Shown one piece after another: positions 34,718-43,805 of a stretch of DNA of 64,000 nucleotides. The position numbers and the translations under genes are program-made. The DNA lies in the NCBI GenBank assembly GCA_014378195.1, contig JACMOC010000061.1, forward strand, positions 186,001 through 250,000, given 5' to 3'. Origin of the DNA: Oligoflexus sp. (GTDB taxonomy: Bacteria; Bdellovibrionota_B; Oligoflexia; Oligoflexales; Oligoflexaceae). Under the pieces are notes generated by a model, which saw only the letters and a list, made by a program, of their open reading frames with translations, had not been told where the DNA came from and did not search any database. Position 1 is the stretch's first letter. Every line of letters begins with the position of its first letter.

Positions 34718-37168
34718 ATGGGGCCGTTAGTAATCGATATCTGGGACGGTGGCCCGAACCTGTTTAGCTATTCTTTTGATTCGGCTCTCTTTTTTACGAA
34801 TATTTTACCTGCTCTCACCCTCTTGCTTGTGCCTTTCCTCCTTATCACCCTATGGAATCAACGCCGAACCATTCGCTGTCTAGAGACTCAGTCGGCGAAG
34901 ATCCAAATTACGTTGGATACAACCGAAAAGGCTCTCGCTTTAAGTGAATCCCTGTTTCGCAACATGACAGCAGTGATACCCCATCTGGTATGGATTTCCT
35001 CGGACGATGGAAAGATCCAATTTCTCAATAACGCACTCAATACGTTTTTACAGTCACCAGCAACCTTTGAAGAGGCGGCCTCACTTTTCCAAAATCGCAT
35101 CCATCCCGACGATCTTGAGCGTGTCTTAACCCAATGGCGACAATGCCTTCAGTCAGAACAGAACTTTGACGCGGAGTACCGCCTTAATACGGACGACGGC
35201 TATCGCTGGTTCTACGTGCTTGCCAATCCTTGCTGGAACTATCGCGGCGACGTTACTCATTGGATAGGCAGCTGCAGCGATATCAACGACCGTGTTGAAG
35301 CGCTGCGCCAAGCGTTTGCTGCCGAGCAAAAACTACGTTCGATGATCAATAGTCTGCCTATTTTCATGTGGTCTATCGATCGCAATGGGATCTGTGATTT
35401 CTGCGAAGGTCGGGCTCTGCAGAAATTAGGCTTGAAACCCGGACAACTGGTAGGCTGCCGTTATACGGATTATTTCAAAGATGATGATGAGGCTCACTCC
35501 AACTATGCAAGGGCACTTGCGGGCGAGAGTTTCTCGACGATTCGGCTTGATAGCAGCACGATGTTTGAAATCCACTATTCGCCTCAGTATAATGCGAACA
35601 ACGAAAACGTCGGAATAGTCGGCATCGGCGTCGACATCACGGCTCTTCACCTGGCGAAAGTGGAACAGGAGAAATCCCTGGTGCGGGAGAGGGCGATGCT
35701 CGAGGCGTCGCGCCTCAAGTCAGAGTTCCTGGCCAACATGAGTCATGAGATCAGGACGCCTTTAAATGGTATTATCGGAATGGGGAGGCTCCTTCAGGAG
35801 ACCGACATCAACAGCAAACAGCTGCCTATGGTCAAGGCTATCGAAGTCTGTAGCGACGCGCTCCTTCATATCGTCAACGATGTCCTTGATATTTCAAAAA
35901 TCGAGGCCGGCAAACTCTTGCTGGAACAGATTCCCTTTAATCTGATTGAGTCCCTGACGCATATCAAAACAATAGTTGCCATCAAAGCTCAGGAAAAAGG
36001 CCTGGCCCTTATTTTTGAGACGGCTTTTGATGTGTCGCGGCATGTTATGGGTGACGAATATCGTTTCCGCCAAATCCTTATCAACGTGCTGTCGAACGCA
36101 GTGAAGTTCACAGAGACCGGTGTCGTTAGGCTGAGCTGCGAAGCGACCGAGCTCAACAGCGACACTTACCAACTTAATTTTGTCATTAGTGACACAGGAA
36201 TCGGCATGAGTGCCGAACAAACCGACCGGATCTTTCATACCTTCGCTCAGGCCGATGAATCCACGACGCGGCGATTTGGGGGCACAGGCCTTGGATTATC
36301 GATAGCGAAGAACCTTTGCGAAGCTATGGGCGGGCATATTTCTGTAAAGAGTCAAATCGGACATGGATCGCAGTTTGTTATCACGCTCAATCTCGGTCGT
36401 ACTTGTGAGACCGATATTAGGTCAGTAACGGCCGAGCAAAATACCGTGGCGCATGTGGAACATCCCCTGTCTGTCCTCGTGGCCGAAGACAACGAAATCA
36501 ATTGTTTTCTCATTCAAAGCTACCTGAGCAAACTCCAGCTCGAAAGCGAAGCCGTTGCGGACGGCGAGGCTCTTTTAGCCAAGCTCGAAAGAGCGTCGTA
36601 TGACGTTATCCTGATGGATATCCATATGCCGAAGGTGGATGGAATCATGGCGACACGGATGATTCGGGCGCGTCGGGATCTAAAAAAACAACCTTATATC
36701 ATCGCGATAACGGCCAGCGTCCTGCTGGAAGATAAAGCAGCCTGTCTGGAAGCTGGAATGAATGCCACACTTTCAAAACCAGTGACTCTTAGCCAGCTCG
36801 CGACCGCTTTGAATGCGGTGGCACAATCAGGGCGATCGATACTCACTCGAGATGATGTTTTCAATAATTTTGAGGGCGACGCTGATATTTTTGCTCAGCT
36901 TGTCCTCCTCTTTCATGAACAGGTCCCTAAAATCCACCATGGCCTGCAGGATGCAATAGATCGGTCGGATTTTCCGGCACTCATTCGTTTAGCGCATACC
37001 CTCAGGGGTTCGCTCTCGCTGTTTACGACAAGGCTTGCCGCTCCATGGGCTGAAGCAATTGAAGCGTCGGCTTATAAAGGCGATATCGAAAGCGTGCGGG
37101 CCTCGTTTCTAGCGTTGGTTCCTGAACTCGAAGAGCTTGCGCGACTTATGAACAAACCGCCCGTCTAA
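34718..37168 (+). CDS. hybrid sensor histidine kinase with HPt domain
   Basis: An 816-residue multi-domain kinase. Order: N-terminal membrane segment (about 24-45), coiled coil, PAS/PAC (79-195), PAS (205-315), HisKA with His343 in NMSHEIRTPLNG, HATPase (N box ILINVLSNAVKF, G1 SDTGIGM, G2 GGTGLGLSIAK), receiver with phospho-acceptor D634 (ILMDIHMP), and a C-terminal HPt with His760 (LAHTLRGS). It can carry phosphate internally from His to Asp to His and pass it to an outside regulator. Only one membrane segment and cytosolic PAS domains, so it likely senses an intracellular or redox signal. Divergent from the chemoreceptor gene. Confidence 0.93.
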   Translation: MGPLVIDIWDGGPNLFSYSFDSALFFTNILPALTLLLVPFLLITLWNQRRTIRCLETQSAKIQITLDTTEKALALSESLFRNMTAVIPHLVWISSDDGKIQFLNNALNTFLQSPATFEEAASLFQNRIHPDDLERVLTQWRQCLQSEQNFDAEYRLNTDDGYRWFYVLANPCWNYRGDVTHWIGSCSDINDRVEALRQAFAAEQKLRSMINSLPIFMWSIDRNGICDFCEGRALQKLGLKPGQLVGCRYTDYFKDDDEAHSNYARALAGESFSTIRLDSSTMFEIHYSPQYNANNENVGIVGIGVDITALHLAKVEQEKSLVRERAMLEASRLKSEFLANMSHEIRTPLNGIIGMGRLLQETDINSKQLPMVKAIEVCSDALLHIVNDVLDISKIEAGKLLLEQIPFNLIESLTHIKTIVAIKAQEKGLALIFETAFDVSRHVMGDEYRFRQILINVLSNAVKFTETGVVRLSCEATELNSDTYQLNFVISDTGIGMSAEQTDRIFHTFAQADESTTRRFGGTGLGLSIAKNLCEAMGGHISVKSQIGHGSQFVITLNLGRTCETDIRSVTAEQNTVAHVEHPLSVLVAEDNEINCFLIQSYLSKLQLESEAVADGEALLAKLERASYDVILMDIHMPKVDGIMATRMIRARRDLKKQPYIIAITASVLLEDKAACLEAGMNATLSKPVTLSQLATALNAVAQSGRSILTRDDVFNNFEGDADIFAQLVLLFHEQVPKIHHGLQDAIDRSDFPALIRLAHTLRGSLSLFTTRLAAPWAEAIEASAYKGDIESVRASFLALVPELEELARLMNKPPV

Positions 37169-37526
37169 CGGACGTGATCTTTGATAAAGTTTACGATTTG
37201 TCCTCATTTTTTTACATAGGCTTTCAACTTATTGCAGGAGCTACTTTTACCGCCAAGTGGAAACATCGAGTTCGGTCATGACACTTCTTTGAGATATTCA
37301 GGCATCAGGTCCCGTGGAGCCAAAAAGTGGTGCCCTGGTCAAACTCCTGCTTCTTCCAGCTTTTGCTCGCCTGATCTTCCCATCATGCTTTTAATTACTG
37401 ACGTAAGTATCAGAAAACTCTCCAGGATCCTGGCTCATTTATGTTTTCTTTAGAAATGACGAACGTATCCCCTAATAAATGGGTCGGGCTTTGACCGTCT
37501 ACGGTTTGTCATCTTAAAGGATCGTT
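37169..37526. other. intergenic stretch with no supported gene
   Basis: 358 bp between the hybrid kinase and the thrombospondin-repeat gene. No frame has a credible RBS and family. Short stretches on the minus strand read like protein (L-A-P-R-D-L-M-P-E-Y-L-K-E-V) but are broken by stops, so an old remnant is possible. No clear terminator or riboswitch. Confidence 0.4.
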
Positions 37527-39986
37527 ATGAACCGGCTTTCTTTGACTCTTTTGAGCCTTTTTCTGGTATTCACTTCGAGTTCTGCCTTTGCGCTATGCTC
37601 GACCAATATTTGCAGCGCAGAGCTTCCGAATGATACGGATAACTATCTCACTGTGGGCCGCGTAAGTGTTCTCCTCCAGGGCTCTACGCATTGGACACAG
37701 GCGTATTCTAAAGATCTAAAGGATCCGAATCCGTGGGAAGGCCCTTGTGAGTGCCGTGAGGCGCAGAATCAGGAAGCCGCAGCCGGCCTCGACAACGAAC
37801 TCTCCACACTTCGCCTAACTTATGATCATTATAACGTCGAATGTTTCGCTGTTCCGAGCTCAGGAGGCGCGCGCTCCTGGATCCTGTCAGGCCGTTTTAA
37901 TGTGGGTGATACCGAGCGGTCCTATTACGAATGGGGTGCATTTTTCTGCGGGAATAATTCCTTCCGGTATAAATCTGCGACAGACCTTGTCGATTTTCGC
38001 TTCGAAACGGCGGCAGCTTTATTAAACGATGAAGATGGTGACGGGCTCGGGACTGGCGATGACCACTGTGATAACTCTCTGGCCGCTGGACCCAACTTCG
38101 GCTGGGATAGTCACCATTCAGGCGTTTTGCTTTTAGGCGATGATGCTGGTGAGCAACGTGGTTGTTTTGCGAGGAAGGAATGGCCTGCGCCAGAGACTCG
38201 CGGCCTCGCGATTCAGAAATCATGTACCGTTACGGTCTCGGCGAAAGTACCAGGAAAAACAGGAGCAAACGAAATTTTCCGAATGAACGGGTCGGGACCG
38301 GCCTTAGTGATGGGCGCTGGCGAAGACATCAAAACGGCCGCTCAAACAATCTATGATGTACAATATCGGAGCCAAGGTACAGTCTATGCGCATTGTTTGG
38401 ATGCTACGATCTCCACAGGTTTCGTGACAAAACCTTATGGTCGGTCGTATGCAGAATGGCAAGCAGCTGGGTTGTGCGGAGGGGCTATGGAAACCGCTTC
38501 CCTTGAGTTTATTCCATTGACCCAAAACGAATCATTTGCTGTCAGTTGTGTGATCGACAATGATGCGGATGGCGATGGTGTTGCCAACGCAATAGACATG
38601 TGCCCCATGACGCCCGCGGGTACAGCAGTATTTCCTGAAACATTTAGTGATCAATCGCAGCGAGGCTGTCCTGTCTCCTGTGGTGCCGGTAACGAATATA
38701 TAGGCGAAAGTTGTGTGCAAAGTTGTCCCGCTTCAGCGAGCCGGATCGGTGTCACCACGCAATGTCAGTGCTCTGACGGAACGAGCTTCGATCCGAACGT
38801 GGGCAATATTTGTGACGACCGGGATGAAGACAAGGATGGAGTGCCTTGGCCGCTCGATCTCTGTCCTCACAGTGCCTTTCCTTCAATCGTGGATGCCAAC
38901 GGGTGTGAGCTCGATACGGACAAGGATGGTGTGCCTGATCGCCTCGATCACTGTCCATTAACGCCAGCAGGAACAAGTGTAGACTCGATCGGTTGCGGCC
39001 TGGATTCGGATGGGGACGGCATTGAAGATAGTCTCGAATACAGTGACGGCACCATCGATTGCCGAGGAACCTCTTTGAAAAATGCGGACGGAAGTGTGAA
39101 TCAAGACTTAAATAAACAGGTGATTAGGAGCCGCAGCCTCTATAAGGGCAAATACCTCGGTTGTCTCATTCGTGATGTCGATGCGGATAACGACGGCGTA
39201 CTAAACTCTCAGGATCTTTGTCCGGCGACGCCTGCGTTTGAAGCGGCAAGTTTGAGCTGTGAGACGGGGTCTAAAGTCTGTGGTTGTTCGGAAAGCGATC
39301 TCGATAGCGACGGCGATGGCATCCGGAACGCCGACGATCTATGTCCAACAAGTCCCGGCACCGTTGCCAACAAGGGCTGCTCTTTGGACGATATGAATGC
39401 CGTGCCCGCTAGCAACGTGTGCCCGGTACAAAGCCTTGATCAACTGACTCAGGATTTTTACAAGCAGATCGTCTTAAAAGGTCAGACTACTCCTTGCTCT
39501 GCGCCTCTGAACGTTATTGATCAAACCGGGCGATCTTATGGATCGGTCTGCAAAGGAACAGAAGGGTATTCAAGCTTCATGCTCGAAAAAAACATCAGCA
39601 CAGCGGTGGTCGCAAATCCGGAGTTAAATGCGAGAGCTGAATGTTATGTGAGGAGCCATGCCGGTGCCTCGATACGAGCGGAATACATTTCCCCGCTTTA
39701 TCAAGATCACCAAGTCAGGATCTGGAAAAATCGTGAGCTTCTCCAACTCCTTTCGGGCTCGCAAAACTATGCGTGTAAGGCGCTCCTCAACGACTACAAC
39801 GTACATGTATCTTCGTATCACGGACTCATGGCAAGTCCTAAACAAACTCTAGGCGGTCACGATCGAAACGAGTCGGTCGAAATCTTTGGAGCGGGCGGCT
39901 TGGATGTTTCAGCAGAGGCCGCCTGTGCAATAGCGAGACCCTCTCCGGACAGCGATCCATCACACTTTTTGAAACTCTATCCATAA
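37527..39986 (+). CDS. secreted protein with thrombospondin type 3 calcium-binding repeats
   Basis: An 819-residue exported protein with a Sec signal peptide (LTLLSLFLVFTSSSAFA) and no lipobox. The first 330 residues and the last 190 are unrecognised. In between, about residues 340-630, lie several thrombospondin type 3 repeats of form D-x-D-x-D-G-V/I-x-N-x-x-D-x-C-P, e.g. DADGDGVANAIDMCP and DSDGDGIRNADDLCP. These bind rows of calcium ions and are common in OmpA-like and surface proteins of Bdellovibrionota and Myxococcota. Many cysteines (over 35) suggest disulfide-rich folds. Its stop is 10 bp before the next gene, so they form an operon. Confidence 0.82.
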   Translation: MNRLSLTLLSLFLVFTSSSAFALCSTNICSAELPNDTDNYLTVGRVSVLLQGSTHWTQAYSKDLKDPNPWEGPCECREAQNQEAAAGLDNELSTLRLTYDHYNVECFAVPSSGGARSWILSGRFNVGDTERSYYEWGAFFCGNNSFRYKSATDLVDFRFETAAALLNDEDGDGLGTGDDHCDNSLAAGPNFGWDSHHSGVLLLGDDAGEQRGCFARKEWPAPETRGLAIQKSCTVTVSAKVPGKTGANEIFRMNGSGPALVMGAGEDIKTAAQTIYDVQYRSQGTVYAHCLDATISTGFVTKPYGRSYAEWQAAGLCGGAMETASLEFIPLTQNESFAVSCVIDNDADGDGVANAIDMCPMTPAGTAVFPETFSDQSQRGCPVSCGAGNEYIGESCVQSCPASASRIGVTTQCQCSDGTSFDPNVGNICDDRDEDKDGVPWPLDLCPHSAFPSIVDANGCELDTDKDGVPDRLDHCPLTPAGTSVDSIGCGLDSDGDGIEDSLEYSDGTIDCRGTSLKNADGSVNQDLNKQVIRSRSLYKGKYLGCLIRDVDADNDGVLNSQDLCPATPAFEAASLSCETGSKVCGCSESDLDSDGDGIRNADDLCPTSPGTVANKGCSLDDMNAVPASNVCPVQSLDQLTQDFYKQIVLKGQTTPCSAPLNVIDQTGRSYGSVCKGTEGYSSFMLEKNISTAVVANPELNARAECYVRSHAGASIRAEYISPLYQDHQVRIWKNRELLQLLSGSQNYACKALLNDYNVHVSSYHGLMASPKQTLGGHDRNESVEIFGAGGLDVSAEAACAIARPSPDSDPSHFLKLYP

Positions 39987-39996
39987 GGGGGATGAC

Positions 39997-41169
39997 ATGA
40001 AGAAGACTCTCGCAAGTATCAGTACGATCCTCCTCCTTTTAAGCGAACCGGCACAGGCCGCCGCTGATGGTTGGATGAATGTTTTTGTCACCGAAACCGC
40101 CGGAGCCGGTGGCTCTCATTATGACTATGTGATCCAGAATAAAAGCGATCTCCCTATTACGGCGATAGAATGGGGACGGCGTTCCGGTTGTCTAGGCGAC
40201 CCTGTGCTTGACCCGGCACAGCTCGATGCCAGCACCTCGTTCAAAGCGCCGGCGGGGTTCGGGGCTAGTCTTAAAAGCGGAGAGAGCGGTGGCGTTTTAG
40301 TGCGTTTTGAAGGTCAGGGCGCAGGCCATCAATTGACCGGTTTCACTCTCGTTGGAAAATCGAATAATCCCTTACTCAATGCGGGTTTTGTCTGTATTTA
40401 TAGGACCGACGCCAAAGTATGGCAGTACAAAGCCCCCATTCTGCACGATACTCAGGTGCCATTGTATAAGCTTTCTTTGAGTCCGTTAAGTTTTGAAGGG
40501 GATGGTGCATTTCACGTCATCACAGCAACGCTCTCAGGGAGTGACGACCAGGATACGTTGCCCGAAGTGAAGTTAACTTCGATTCGCTCCAGTCGATCCG
40601 ACTTCTCAATCGGCAGCGAGGTTAAAGAAGCTTCCATCGGTACGGACGATCGAAGTTTTCAAATACTTGGCAAACCGGAGACCCTGACCGTCGAATATCA
40701 AATCACCGATGCGGCCGGAAACCAGGGTTTTGCAAGCGCGACTCTAACCGTTACGCAACCAGTGGACAGAACACCGCCAACACTTTCGGTTGCACTTAGC
40801 CCCGTTACAATCAAAGTCAGCAATAAGTTTGAGACCGTGAACGCAACTCTCACACTAAAGGACTTAGTCGACAAGGCGCCCACGGCGAAGTTGGTTTCTA
40901 TAATCTCTGATGCCAATGATTTCTCTTTTGCAAAGGACGTGGCAAATGCGACGCTTGGGAAGGATGACAGAAGTTTTCGACTTCTAGCCAAGCGTACTGG
41001 CAATAAAGATCGAGTCTATAAAATAACTTACGAAGCAAGCGATGCGGCTGGCAATAAAACCAGTGTTACGCAAACAGTAACAGTGGTCGCTGAGCAAAAA
41101 TCGCAACTCCAACACCTGATCGATCTCTTACTCGATTTGCTGAGGAGACTCCTCGCGCTGTTTCACTAA
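39997..41169 (+). CDS. secreted protein with two Ig-like repeats
   Basis: A 390-residue exported protein; signal peptide cleaved after AQA near residue 22. An N-terminal beta domain (about 25-150) is followed by two copies of a 100-residue module: each begins near L-S-L/V-x-P and has a TLSGSDDQD/TLTLKDLVD strand, K-L-T/V-S-I, then D-D-R-S-F and D-A-A-G-N. The second repeat is well conserved with the first. The last 20 residues form a strongly amphipathic Leu-rich helix (HLIDLLLDLLRRLLALFH) that could bind membrane. RBS GGGGG. Second gene of the operon with the calcium-repeat protein, and probably works with it at the surface. Confidence 0.78.
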   Translation: MKKTLASISTILLLLSEPAQAAADGWMNVFVTETAGAGGSHYDYVIQNKSDLPITAIEWGRRSGCLGDPVLDPAQLDASTSFKAPAGFGASLKSGESGGVLVRFEGQGAGHQLTGFTLVGKSNNPLLNAGFVCIYRTDAKVWQYKAPILHDTQVPLYKLSLSPLSFEGDGAFHVITATLSGSDDQDTLPEVKLTSIRSSRSDFSIGSEVKEASIGTDDRSFQILGKPETLTVEYQITDAAGNQGFASATLTVTQPVDRTPPTLSVALSPVTIKVSNKFETVNATLTLKDLVDKAPTAKLVSIISDANDFSFAKDVANATLGKDDRSFRLLAKRTGNKDRVYKITYEASDAAGNKTSVTQTVTVVAEQKSQLQHLIDLLLDLLRRLLALFH

Positions 41170-41210
41170 GATGACTTAACTGCACTTTTCTGAGGCGATG
41201 AGTGAATACA

Positions 41211-41248
41211 AAAAACCCGTATGATCAGCGGATCATGCGGGTTTTTTT
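41211..41248. terminator. bidirectional intrinsic terminator
   Basis: ACCCGTATGATC and GATCATGCGGGT pair with a four-base loop (one G-T). An A-run precedes and seven T residues follow, so it ends both the plus-strand pair at 41169 and the minus-strand iron operon at 41259. Confidence 0.93.
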
Positions 41249-41258
41249 AAGTGCGAAA

Positions 41259-42671
41259 TCAGAGCGACTTCAAGAAATTTAACACAGCTTTACGTTGGTC
41301 AAGAGGAAGCTTTTTGAACGCCTCTTGGCTTTTTTGGGCTTCTCCACCATGCCACAGAATAGCTTCTTCAAAGCTGTGCGCGCGACCATCATGGAGGTAA
41401 GCGCTTCCCGGGAGGACAGTCTGAGAGAGACCAATACCCCAGAGGGGTTGGGTTCGCCACTCGCTACCGCTCGCTGCAAAATCGGGACGATGATCAGCAA
41501 GGCCTTCGCCCATATCATGCAAAAGGAGGTCGGTAAAAGGACTGAACGTTTGGTTGCGGAGGCTTACGATGGCGTAAGTGTTGCCGGTCGTGAGTTGGCT
41601 TTTATGGCAAGATTCACAGCCGATACTTACAAAAAGATTGCCGCCCGCATTGGTCGTTGCATCCCGAACTGTTGAACGAGCGGGAACTGCGAGTGTTTGT
41701 GCGTAGTAAGCCGTTTGAACGAGTGCATCGTTATTAATGTCGCTTGAACCGTTTACTTCAGGACGGAGAGGGTTGCTGACGCCCATATCTTCAGCCAAGG
41801 CGTTTGCCGTTTGGACGAGTACACTAGGGGCGGAGGCTTTCCAGCCGAAACGACCGATTGCAAGGGAACCTTTCACGGGATCCCAGACGCGGTTCAGGTG
41901 GCCTTTGATGCCGTCACCGTTTTTATCGGTCGGATCTTCAAGAGCCAAGAGTGTGTCGTCCGGCACGGCTTCCAAAAGTCCCAGGCCGAAAACTGGAGGG
42001 GTCTGACGAATCGACTTTAAAACGCCGGGTGTGTTCAGAAGAGCTTCGTTTACGCCTGTGAAGGTCTGAACAGGGCGACGCAGAATGTACGTTGTACCGT
42101 CCGGATACGAACCAGGAACGTCGACCCAAGTGAGCGTGATATGAGCTTCAGGCTGAACACCAAACGCACTGTAATCCTGGAGTTGGCCGCCGAGGCCAGG
42201 AACTCCTATCGGACCGTTGCCTGGAGAGGGAAGGCTGCCTGGGAACTGAGCAAGGGCGCTAGGGTCAATGCTAATGCGAGTCAGCATAGGGGAGCGTGCG
42301 CCTCCGTCATCGCCCATGAGAGAGCGTCCTCGGCCATTCAAAATATGGCAGCTTCGGCAGCTGACGTTGTTGAACAAGGGCCCAAGACCGGAATCGGCGC
42401 TCCCTGCTGTGGATTCGTAGACTTTATCAAAAAGGGCATCGCCGAGCGTATGAAGATTGAGTTCGTCATCATGCAAATTTGTAGCCGGGAAAGTGTAAGC
42501 ACCCGACGTACGATTGCTAAGCGTTGCGTTGCCGCCGGCAGGCGGAAAATCAAGGGTGGATACCTCGGGGCCGGATTTGCTCTTATGCCCTCCGCCGCAT
42601 GCGGCCTGGAATTGGAGTCCGCAAAATACGAGCCCAATCAAAATAATTTGAGAAACGCTTTTAGTAGGCAT
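41259..42671 (-). CDS. di-haem c-type oxidoreductase (DUF1111 family)
   Basis: A 470-residue exported protein. The signal peptide ends at a probable lipoprotein Cys25 (FQAAC, an atypical lipobox). Two haem c sites are visible: CRSCH (in NNVSCRSCHILNG) and CESCH (in IGCESCHKSQ). The rest matches di-haem thiol oxidoreductase/peroxidase-like proteins of the DUF1111 type. Such genes often sit beside imelysin genes in iron-regulated operons; their exact reaction is unsettled. Third gene of the operon, with 21 bp to the imelysin gene. Confidence 0.85.
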   Translation of the reverse strand: MPTKSVSQIILIGLVFCGLQFQAACGGGHKSKSGPEVSTLDFPPAGGNATLSNRTSGAYTFPATNLHDDELNLHTLGDALFDKVYESTAGSADSGLGPLFNNVSCRSCHILNGRGRSLMGDDGGARSPMLTRISIDPSALAQFPGSLPSPGNGPIGVPGLGGQLQDYSAFGVQPEAHITLTWVDVPGSYPDGTTYILRRPVQTFTGVNEALLNTPGVLKSIRQTPPVFGLGLLEAVPDDTLLALEDPTDKNGDGIKGHLNRVWDPVKGSLAIGRFGWKASAPSVLVQTANALAEDMGVSNPLRPEVNGSSDINNDALVQTAYYAQTLAVPARSTVRDATTNAGGNLFVSIGCESCHKSQLTTGNTYAIVSLRNQTFSPFTDLLLHDMGEGLADHRPDFAASGSEWRTQPLWGIGLSQTVLPGSAYLHDGRAHSFEEAILWHGGEAQKSQEAFKKLPLDQRKAVLNFLKSL

Positions 42672-42692
42672 GATGATCTCGGCGTTAAATGT

Positions 42693-43781
42693 TTAAGGCA
42701 GTACGATGGCTCTGACTTCGGTATCAAGCAGGAGTCGTAAATCAGCACAGGCTCTAATCGCAGCGTCAACAGCCGGCTTCGCAGCGGGGTTATTGATGGA
42801 ATTGCGGAACGGTTCAGGTATAGCGCCAATGGCGGTAATCGTACCGCTAATACTTGCTTTAACTTTGGCATCGAGATTGGCGTTACGGACTGCGACAAAG
42901 GAACTAAAGCTCGAGGTAGCGACCGTTGTGCCGTCGAGCGAGCCGTAATAAACGTTTTGTACGCTCTTGATATTATTTTGAAAATCGGCAAGAGAGTTGT
43001 AGCTGAACTGGCTTTCGACCGAGTCGGCGTCGCCCGATGTTGCAGGCCCCGCGATCTTGGTTCTTCCGACTTCCGAAGCAATGCCGACCATCGCGTTTAA
43101 GAGCTCTTCGACCGCATCATGAGTCGATGCATAGGCCATGCTCCCGGTGCCTCCAGTTTTAAGAGTGTTTGCGTAGTTGGGTGCTGCCGTCGTCCAATCA
43201 TTTGCCAGCGCCGTTGTGATATGAGCGTGATTATCCGTAAGTCCTTTAAGATAGGAAATCTCGTCGGCTGTCACTTGAGTCGCATTGGTTTTGCTTTGCG
43301 TATAGCCCCAGTAAATAAATTCAATCGCATGGAAACCTTTTACGCCGGCATCCTGTGAGTCGATTGTTACAGGTGTTGCCGCGTTGATTGCGATGTTCGC
43401 CGTGAGCTTTTCGTGATCCAGGGGCCATGAATCCATCTTAGGATCGTAGGAGTTTTGCTCAACCGGTCCAAACAAGAAGGCTTCGCTCTGTTCCCACGGA
43501 ATACGAGCTGCTGTCCAGGCTGCGCGCGCCGCCGTGAAATTCCCCTGGGTTGGTGCGGCGGCGAATGCATCAGAAGCTGCTTTCATAGCTAATGATTTGG
43601 TCGCCAGGTCCTTATAGGTCGGAACAATCACAGCATCGGTAACCTGCTTGATGATGGCCGTCTGCTCCGAGGCGAGGGCGGGATCCGACGCATTGCTGTG
43701 TCCGTTGCTCGACGATCCGCCGCACGAAGCCATCAAGACCAGACCTGATCCAAGGACAAGATGTTTGCAGAATTTATTCAT
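42693..43781 (-). CDS. imelysin-family (M75) lipoprotein
   Basis: A 362-residue lipoprotein with lipobox at Cys20 (LVLMASC). The imelysin domain (about 40-355) contains the family's GxHxxE motif as GFHAIE, residues 149-154. Helical-bundle imelysins (IrpA, EfeO-like) lie in the periplasm or on the outer membrane and are iron-regulated; some bind iron through the H and E. The motif is complete here. It sits between the porin and the di-haem gene, matching the known neighbourhood of iron-uptake imelysins. The role in iron uptake is family-based. Confidence 0.88.
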   Translation of the reverse strand: MNKFCKHLVLGSGLVLMASCGGSSSNGHSNASDPALASEQTAIIKQVTDAVIVPTYKDLATKSLAMKAASDAFAAAPTQGNFTAARAAWTAARIPWEQSEAFLFGPVEQNSYDPKMDSWPLDHEKLTANIAINAATPVTIDSQDAGVKGFHAIEFIYWGYTQSKTNATQVTADEISYLKGLTDNHAHITTALANDWTTAAPNYANTLKTGGTGSMAYASTHDAVEELLNAMVGIASEVGRTKIAGPATSGDADSVESQFSYNSLADFQNNIKSVQNVYYGSLDGTTVATSSFSSFVAVRNANLDAKVKASISGTITAIGAIPEPFRNSINNPAAKPAVDAAIRACADLRLLLDTEVRAIVLP

Positions 43782-43805
43782 TCGTTATTTACCTTTTACT
43801 CTTGG

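Noticed and set aside
37260-37380. A possible cyclic-di-GMP or similar riboswitch
   Set aside because: Short GC-rich stems are present but the conserved GEMM bases and the tetraloop-receptor elements are absent.
37232-37453. A 73-residue frame in the gap before the thrombospondin-repeat gene
   Set aside because: No RBS and no homologous look; composition resembles non-coding DNA.
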